A stretch of 41,839 bases of DNA from Balneolaceae bacterium (lineage in GTDB: Bacteria > Bacteroidota > Rhodothermia > Balneolales > Balneolaceae): the NCBI GenBank assembly GCA_018401935.1, contig JAGYJQ010000011.1:1-41839 (forward strand), read 5' to 3'. Below are positions 37,084-41,839 of the stretch, one piece after another. The position numbers and the translations under genes were made by a program. Positions within the stretch are counted from its first letter, which is position 1; each line of letters opens with the position of its first letter. The notes below the pieces were generated by a model. That model did not search any database. It had not been told where the DNA came from and was given only the letters and a program-made list of their open reading frames with translations.

Positions 37084-38139
37084 ATGTATTTAGTAAAAAA
37101 CCATATCAAACATACGTTCTATTACAGCATATTCTCGAAAAATCTTTATGTATTTTTTGGGTCCATCGGATTGTTATTCTTATTTGTAGTTGGTTCTACC
37201 ACTACGCTACAAGCTCAAAAAAGCTTTGGGCAAGACCGAGCAGGTACGGAAGGTTTTCAGTTTACCAAAATCCCTGTTGATCCACGATCGGCTGCGATGG
37301 GAAACTCCAATATGGCCGATGCAATGGATGGCTCTAGTTTATACTGGAATCCTGCTTTATCGGCAGAAACGAATGGATCCGAGTTCATGGCCAGTCATAC
37401 CGAGTATGTAGCTGGTATTCAGCAGGACTATTTTAGTTACATACAGCGGATAAAAAGCTATGCAATAGGGGTTTCCGTTCAGTACTTAGGTTCTGGTGAG
37501 ATAATGGAAACAACAGAATTTCAACCCTTTGGTACGGGCAGAATGTTTTCAACCCATCATATGGCTGCCGGGCTTTCGGTTGCTCAGAAGGTAACGGATT
37601 TATTCAGCTATGGTCTTACCTTTAAATATTTATTAGAGAAGGTCGAAGAGATACAATATCAGAGTGGTGCCATCGATTTTGGCTTTGCTTACCGGGTAGG
37701 TGATACAGGACTGCGTTTTGCTGTAGGGATTAATAACTTTGGATTAGATGCGACTCCAGAAGGCACGACGAGTGGAGAATCACTAGATGGCCTAAAAGAA
37801 CTTGAACCGGAAACTAATACTTCGCTGCCTACTCGTTTTCATATTGGAGCGGCTTATGATTTGGTGAATAATCAACAAAATAAAGTGATTCTTACCGCTC
37901 AAGTAACAAATCCATCCGACAATGCAGAGCAGTTAAACATCGGGGCGGAGTACAGTTTTATGGGCCAATTTTATTTGCGAACTGGCTATGAGTTTGGGCA
38001 GTTAGAACGCCGTATGCCTAGTTTAGGGGGTGGCGTTGAGGTACCCTTTGCAGGCCGTACGTTGATGGTTGACTATGCTTATACCCGTTTCGAACGTTTG
38101 GGGCAAATTCACCGAATTGGAGTGAGGGTACGTTTATGA
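37084..38139 (+). CDS. PorV/PorQ-family outer-membrane barrel
   Basis: A 351-residue protein of the PorV/PorQ (UPF0164-related) family. After a long hydrophobic N-terminus (signal to about TLQAQ, 45) the family hallmark appears: KIPVDPRSAAMGNSNMADAM, then YWNPA. The rest is strand-rich barrel with a final HRIGVRVRL. In type IX secretion PorV carries cargo to the attachment step, and relatives occur next to receptors or secreted proteins. It starts two bases after the receptor stop and overlaps the next gene by four bases, so it belongs to the same operon. It may be a dedicated partner for the two type IX cargo proteins upstream, or a barrel specific to the receptor. Confidence 0.88.
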   Translation: MYLVKNHIKHTFYYSIFSKNLYVFFGSIGLLFLFVVGSTTTLQAQKSFGQDRAGTEGFQFTKIPVDPRSAAMGNSNMADAMDGSSLYWNPALSAETNGSEFMASHTEYVAGIQQDYFSYIQRIKSYAIGVSVQYLGSGEIMETTEFQPFGTGRMFSTHHMAAGLSVAQKVTDLFSYGLTFKYLLEKVEEIQYQSGAIDFGFAYRVGDTGLRFAVGINNFGLDATPEGTTSGESLDGLKELEPETNTSLPTRFHIGAAYDLVNNQQNKVILTAQVTNPSDNAEQLNIGAEYSFMGQFYLRTGYEFGQLERRMPSLGGGVEVPFAGRTLMVDYAYTRFERLGQIHRIGVRVRL

Positions 38140-39446
38140 AAGTAGCACTAATTCAACCTCTTATGAGAGTTTCAGCACCTTTGTTACTGCTCCTTTTGAT
38201 GATGGTTCAAGGGGGTTGCAGCGACATATTCAATACCAAAGACAATACAGATACCGACGAGATATTTGACGAAGGTAAGATAGATCCACGCTTAGAAAAT
38301 GTGGATGGTTATGCCCCTGTATTACCATTTTGGGGTGGTTTTGATGCTCCTAATGATGTGCATGTTGGATTTGATGAATTTGTATATGTAACCGATGCCA
38401 ATGGGGTGCATTTATTGGATAGGGCAGACCTATCCCCTCGTGTTACTATAGAATTAGAAGGTGCTGAAGCAGTAACACAGGATAGACTCTTGAACGTGTA
38501 CGTGGCGGCTAGGATTGACACCATCATAGAGAGTATCGACCCAACAATTACGTGGAATCTGCCTGCCGTGTTTAAAATAAAGAACATGAATGGAGCCGGA
38601 CCCGTCACCTTTGTAGATACGCTTATTTTCCCCTTTGATGATGCGAGTTTAAGTACTTCTGCTGCTCAAAATTCACGCTTAAATCGAAGCAGTGGAACCA
38701 ATTACGAAAAAGTGAACATCACTGGTCTCAGCATACTAGCTGATAATACCTTGTATGTCACCAGAACGGGGCCTTTCAATGAGACCACTCAGGTTGCAGC
38801 GCCAGATAATACCGTACTGGAATTCCATCGAGTGATAGTAGATGGTGTTAAAACCGATAAGATGCGTAACGTGCGTCAAATCAGGAGCCTTAGTCCTAAT
38901 GTGCCTTCTTTAAGAAGTGCTATAGGGCTCAGTAGTATTGCTACCTTTGTAGCCCCTCCTCAAAGAGATACTTATACCGACAACCGCAGCTTCTTGATTA
39001 CACAATCACAAGCCAACGTAGACATACCGTTTCGAGTTTTATGGATTGATGTAGTAGAGACAGTTGATGGGTTGGTCTATCAACAAAATTCACAGCTTCT
39101 AGCCCAAGATACCTCCCAAGCAAGTGGGTTTTTATACGAAACCAATAAATTTCTCAGCCCTCAAGATGTGGCATTTGGAGGAGATGATGATGCCTTTATT
39201 TTTGTAGTTGATAGTGAGACGCACCGATTATACCAGTTTCAGTCTAATGGTCAAGAAGGCGTCCCCCCACCAGCAGGAGCGGAAGATCAAACTCGTCAGA
39301 TTATGGTGTCTTTTGGTGAGCTAGGGGCAGGTCCTAAACAGTTTAACATGCCTAGTGGTGTGGCATACTTTCGCCGAGTAGTTTATGTAGCCGACAAAGG
39401 GAATAATCGTATTGCCCGGTATAAATTAACCTCTGATTTCGAATAG
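38136..39446 (+). CDS. Lipoprotein with NHL-like beta-propeller repeats
   Basis: The 436-residue protein has a lipoprotein signal ending QGGC (Cys28). The rest carries short repeats with the NHL pattern: DAPNDVHVGFDEFVYVTDANG (start of the fold) and, near the end, MPSGVAYFRRVVYVADKGNNRIARY. That suggests a six-bladed propeller exposed outside the inner membrane, usually a protein-protein or ligand interaction platform. It overlaps the PorV/PorQ gene by ATGA and precedes the phosphodiesterase by four bases. Its order after a PorV-like barrel and TonB receptor suggests an assembly or sensor role; the actual partner is not shown. Confidence 0.78.
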   Translation: MKVALIQPLMRVSAPLLLLLLMMVQGGCSDIFNTKDNTDTDEIFDEGKIDPRLENVDGYAPVLPFWGGFDAPNDVHVGFDEFVYVTDANGVHLLDRADLSPRVTIELEGAEAVTQDRLLNVYVAARIDTIIESIDPTITWNLPAVFKIKNMNGAGPVTFVDTLIFPFDDASLSTSAAQNSRLNRSSGTNYEKVNITGLSILADNTLYVTRTGPFNETTQVAAPDNTVLEFHRVIVDGVKTDKMRNVRQIRSLSPNVPSLRSAIGLSSIATFVAPPQRDTYTDNRSFLITQSQANVDIPFRVLWIDVVETVDGLVYQQNSQLLAQDTSQASGFLYETNKFLSPQDVAFGGDDDAFIFVVDSETHRLYQFQSNGQEGVPPPAGAEDQTRQIMVSFGELGAGPKQFNMPSGVAYFRRVVYVADKGNNRIARYKLTSDFE

Positions 39447-39450
39447 GACT

Positions 39451-40743
39451 ATGCGAGTTGGGCGCACACATGAACTTGGAAAGCGTACATCTTCGGTTGG
39501 AATCTATGTCTTGATTTCGCTCATTCTGGTGAGCTGCTCGACCCAGCGGTCTAGCGACCTTTCGCAGCAAGAATTGGTACAGGCGCGCAGTAAAGTATTA
39601 CTTATTTCCTTTGATGGTTTCCGGGCAGATTACTTAAGCTCAGAACACACTCCATTTCTGCAGGAATTATCCAAAAATGGAGCACGCTCAGAAGGGCTCA
39701 TTCCTGTATTCCCATCCAAAACCTTTCCTAATCATTACGCTATTGCCGTGGGCTTGTATCCGGAAAATAACGGGATTATTGGGAACTCGATGGTAGACAC
39801 TGTCATGGGCAAAAGCTACAGTTTGGGTGATCGTGAGCAGGTGGAAAATCCAAACTGGTATGAAGGAGAGCCTATCTGGAATACGGCTGAAAAACAAGGT
39901 GTACGTGCTGGAACTATGTTTTGGGTAGGTTCAGAGGCCCCCATACAAAATATGCGCCCAACCCATTGGAAAAGCTATGACGGCAGCGTGCCCGATAGTG
40001 CACGTATCGATACGGTCCTAGCTTGGCTAGATTCAGATTCACCAAGCGGGGTAGATTTTGCTACGGTGTATTTCAGTTTTTTGGATAGTCAAGGACATCG
40101 CTACGGTACAAATGCCCCACAAACCATAAAAGCATTGCAGCGGGTTGATGCACTCATGAGCTATCTTATGCAGCAATTAGCCTCAAAAGGCTTAGATGAA
40201 CAAACGAATATTGTGTTGGTTTCTGATCATGGCATGCACAATGTTTCTAGAGAGCGGGTGGTAAGCTTAGATAGCTATATTGACATCGACCGTGTGCGTT
40301 GGATTAGTGGGTCTCCCACGGTTACCCTGAATATAGAACCTTCATATCGCATGCAGGCATACCAAGAACTACGAAAAGCTAAAGAAAATGGAGCTCCTTT
40401 TAATGTATATTTGAAACAAGATATACCAGAGCGTTTCCGCTACAAGAATCATGATCGAACGCCAGATTTGTTGCTATTGGCTAACTTGGGGTACACCATT
40501 ACCACCACAGACCGCTTAAACTCTCGGCCCAATTTCCCATCGGGTGGAGCGCACGGCTATGATCCTACCCATCCAGAAATGCATGCCGTATTCATGGCTA
40601 TAGGACCAGATATTGTTCCTGGCAGCAGGCTTGCGCCTTTTGAAGTAGTGCATGTGTACGAATTACTGACCCATCTACTAGGTATAGCACCCGCTCCCAA
40701 TGACGGCAGCCTCGAAACGTTTGAGGGAATTCTTTACGATTAA
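39451..40743 (+). CDS. Lipoprotein nucleotide pyrophosphatase/phosphodiesterase (NPP/alkaline-phosphatase superfamily)
   Basis: A 430-residue lipoprotein (lipobox LVSC, Cys29) with an intact type I phosphodiesterase/nucleotide pyrophosphatase active site. Asp55 is in LLISFDGFRADY, nucleophile Thr91 is in FPSKTFPNHY, Asp212 and His216 are in LDSQGHRYG, Asp259-His260 in VSDHGM, and His368 in GGAHGYDP. All six zinc ligands seen in family members are present. It would cleave phosphodiester or pyrophosphate bonds outside the inner membrane, for example in extracellular nucleotides or glycans; the substrate is not certain. It begins four bases after the propeller lipoprotein and likely ends the operon that starts at 32542. 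Confidence 0.92.
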   Translation: MRVGRTHELGKRTSSVGIYVLISLILVSCSTQRSSDLSQQELVQARSKVLLISFDGFRADYLSSEHTPFLQELSKNGARSEGLIPVFPSKTFPNHYAIAVGLYPENNGIIGNSMVDTVMGKSYSLGDREQVENPNWYEGEPIWNTAEKQGVRAGTMFWVGSEAPIQNMRPTHWKSYDGSVPDSARIDTVLAWLDSDSPSGVDFATVYFSFLDSQGHRYGTNAPQTIKALQRVDALMSYLMQQLASKGLDEQTNIVLVSDHGMHNVSRERVVSLDSYIDIDRVRWISGSPTVTLNIEPSYRMQAYQELRKAKENGAPFNVYLKQDIPERFRYKNHDRTPDLLLLANLGYTITTTDRLNSRPNFPSGGAHGYDPTHPEMHAVFMAIGPDIVPGSRLAPFEVVHVYELLTHLLGIAPAPNDGSLETFEGILYD

Positions 40744-40780
40744 ATAAAGTTATCGTATTGTGTCACAGAACGTTGTGTGC

Positions 40781-40809
40781 TTTGGCACGGTATATTCGCT
40801 GTAATTTGG
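40781..40809 (+). promoter_or_regulatory. Possible promoter upstream of the ferredoxin gene
   Basis: TTTG at 40781-40784 and TAATTTGG from 40802 resemble the Bacteroidota -33/-7 boxes, but the 17-base gap is shorter than the usual 19-21. A dyad CACA-GAACGT-TGTG lies just upstream. Weak evidence. Confidence 0.25.
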
Positions 40810-40878
40810 ATTGCATCTAATCAAATTCGCGCGCATATTTTACTGTAATTCAAAAATAACTCACTCTTTTTTTACGCT

Positions 40879-41214
40879 ATGCCTTACGTTGTTACAGAAC
40901 CATGTATTAAATGTAAATATACCAACTGCGCGGCAGTTTGCCCGGTTGATGCTTTTCGAGAAGGGCCGAATTTTTTGGTCATAGATCCTAATGAGTGCAT
41001 TGACTGTGATGCATGTGTATCCGAATGCCCTGTTGAGGCCATTTATCCAGATGATGAAGTGCCCGAAAAATGGGAACATTTTATTGACTTAAACGAACGC
41101 CTTGCCGAGGCATGGGAAGACAATGTCATCAACGAAACCAAGGATGCATTACCTGAGGCAGATGAATGGGCAAGCAAAGAGGGCAAAGAAAGCGAACTTA
41201 AAGAAGAGTGGTAA
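40879..41214 (+). CDS. fdxA: Seven-iron ferredoxin (FdxA, 3Fe-4S + 4Fe-4S)
   Basis: A 111-residue soluble electron carrier of the Azotobacter FdI type. The opening [20 protein letters not shown] and the second motif [14 protein letters not shown] hold Cys9, 12, 17, 21, 40, 43, 46 and 50. By comparison with FdI, Cys9, 17 and 50 bind the [3Fe-4S] cluster and Cys21, 40, 43 and 46 bind the [4Fe-4S] cluster. The free Cys found in FdI at the position of residue 25 is Ala here (VDAF). It is probably a low-potential donor in the cytosol; the partner is unknown. It stands alone, upstream of folP with a hairpin between them. Confidence 0.95.
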   Translation: MPYVVTEPCIKCKYTNCAAVCPVDAFREGPNFLVIDPNECIDCDACVSECPVEAIYPDDEVPEKWEHFIDLNERLAEAWEDNVINETKDALPEADEWASKEGKESELKEEW

Positions 41215-41222
41215 AGCTACTG

Positions 41223-41253
41223 AGCAGGGTAGTATCATACATATCACCCTGCT
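41223..41253 (+). promoter_or_regulatory. Hairpin directly before folP start
   Basis: AGCAGGGT (41223-41230) and ACCCTGCT (41246-41253) form a perfect 8-bp stem with an inner GTAT/ATAC that may extend it. It ends six bases before the folP ATG and is not followed by a T-run, so it is not an obvious terminator. It could slow translation or stabilise the message. Function unknown. Confidence 0.5.
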
Positions 41254-41259
41254 AACACC

Positions 41260-41839
41260 ATGCTAGCACTCGACCAATTTTTTGCAAAAGAACGTCCCTC
41301 CATTATGGGAGTACTCAATGCTACTCCCGATTCCTTTAGTGACGGAGGACAGTTCAATCGAGTTAGTGCAGCTCTTCATCGTATTCACGAAATGATTGAG
41401 CAAGGCGCTTCGATCATTGACATAGGTGGTGAATCCACCCGACCATACGCCCCTGCTGTTGAAGAATCGGAAGAAATTCGCAGGGTTATTCCCATTTTAC
41501 AAAAGGCAGTACCCCGCTTTTCCGATCAGGTCCTTTTTTCCATTGATACCACTAAATACGGGGTAGCAGAGCAGGCCTTAGATGCGGGCGCGCTTATCAT
41601 AAATGATGTCAGCGGGCTTCAAAAGTCCCCAGCAATGGCAGGCTTAGCGGCATCGTTTAATTCGGCATATATTCTAATGCACGCCCAAGGAAGCCCCCAG
41701 GATATGCAAGACAATCCGAGTTATGCGCATGCCGTTACAGATATCGTTGATTTTTTAGTACAGCAAAGCGTACTCTTGCAGCGGGAAGGAGTAGAACACA
41801 TTATTGTGGATCCTGGCATAGGCTTTGGAAAAAGTCTGG
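41260..41839 (+). CDS. folP: Dihydropteroate synthase, N-terminal part (runs off window)
   Basis: The first 193 codons are present. The enzyme joins 6-hydroxymethyl-7,8-dihydropterin pyrophosphate to p-aminobenzoate in folate synthesis and is the sulfonamide target. The expected motifs are clear: MGVLNATPDSFSDGG, IDIGGESTRP, SIDTTK, INDVSG, MHAQGSP (usually MHMQGTP) and DPGIGFGKS at the window end. Start ATG 41260 fits the family and lies just past a hairpin. Nothing is visible of the C-terminus; the downstream gene is unknown. Confidence 0.95.
   Translation, partial: MLALDQFFAKERPSIMGVLNATPDSFSDGGQFNRVSAALHRIHEMIEQGASIIDIGGESTRPYAPAVEESEEIRRVIPILQKAVPRFSDQVLFSIDTTKYGVAEQALDAGALIINDVSGLQKSPAMAGLAASFNSAYILMHAQGSPQDMQDNPSYAHAVTDIVDFLVQQSVLLQREGVEHIIVDPGIGFGKSL

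Noticed and set aside
40765..40778. CACA-GAACGT-TGTG dyad upstream of fdxA as a CRP/FNR site
   Set aside because: The half-sites are in the reverse orientation to the usual TGTGA-N6-TCACA and no regulator gene is nearby.

Overview
The window looks like a chromosomal segment of a marine member of the Balneolaceae (Rhodothermota/Bacteroidota side). This is inferred from C-terminal sorting domains of the type IX secretion kind, a TonB-dependent receptor next to a PorV/PorQ-type barrel, many short-signal lipoproteins, DUF3822 next to rsmD and coaD, moderate GC content and few clear Shine-Dalgarno sequences. No rRNA operon, CRISPR array or insertion sequence is visible. There is one tRNA gene. No gene-free stretch exceeds 300 bases.

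Region 1 (1-2630) looks like the end of an integrated element. It holds a truncated lipoprotein with InlB-type repeats and YD-like repeats, a tyrosine recombinase and a tRNA-Pro(GGG). Between the tRNA and its terminator lie tandem 53-bp units that each copy the tRNA 3' end. Region 2 (2726-10721) is a surface-glycan region: a SyrD-type cyclic-peptide ABC exporter, five glycosyltransferases (one like the collagen-lysine glycosyltransferase domain of PLOD) and a Wzi-like outer-membrane barrel. Region 3 (10845-26852) is mostly housekeeping: a tiny membrane protein, a CotH-like fragment, methylmalonyl-CoA epimerase, a lipoprotein cyclophilin, PolX, an M14 peptidase, a leftward operon (pseudopilin-like protein, DUF3822, rsmD, coaD, aspartate aminotransferase), a MATE exporter, MscS, a DUF349 protein with a Pro/Glu/Ser repeat tail, and an MBL-fold hydrolase.

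Region 4 (26992-40743) is a rightward block for the cell surface. It has two exported proteins with type IX-like C-terminal domains, then a tightly packed run of a lipoprotein, a TonB-dependent receptor, a PorV/PorQ-like protein, a beta-propeller-like lipoprotein and a lipoprotein nucleotide pyrophosphatase/phosphodiesterase. The spacing suggests a co-expressed envelope system without a SusD partner. Region 5 (40879-41839) has a 7Fe ferredoxin and the start of folP, which runs off the window.

The most unusual items are the tRNA-tail repeats, which resemble in architecture the E. coli tyrT/rtT arrangement; the uncharacterised surface block; the PLOD-like glycosyltransferase with a membrane anchor and KKPGFK repeats; the orphan pseudopilin-like gene; and the CotH fragment.
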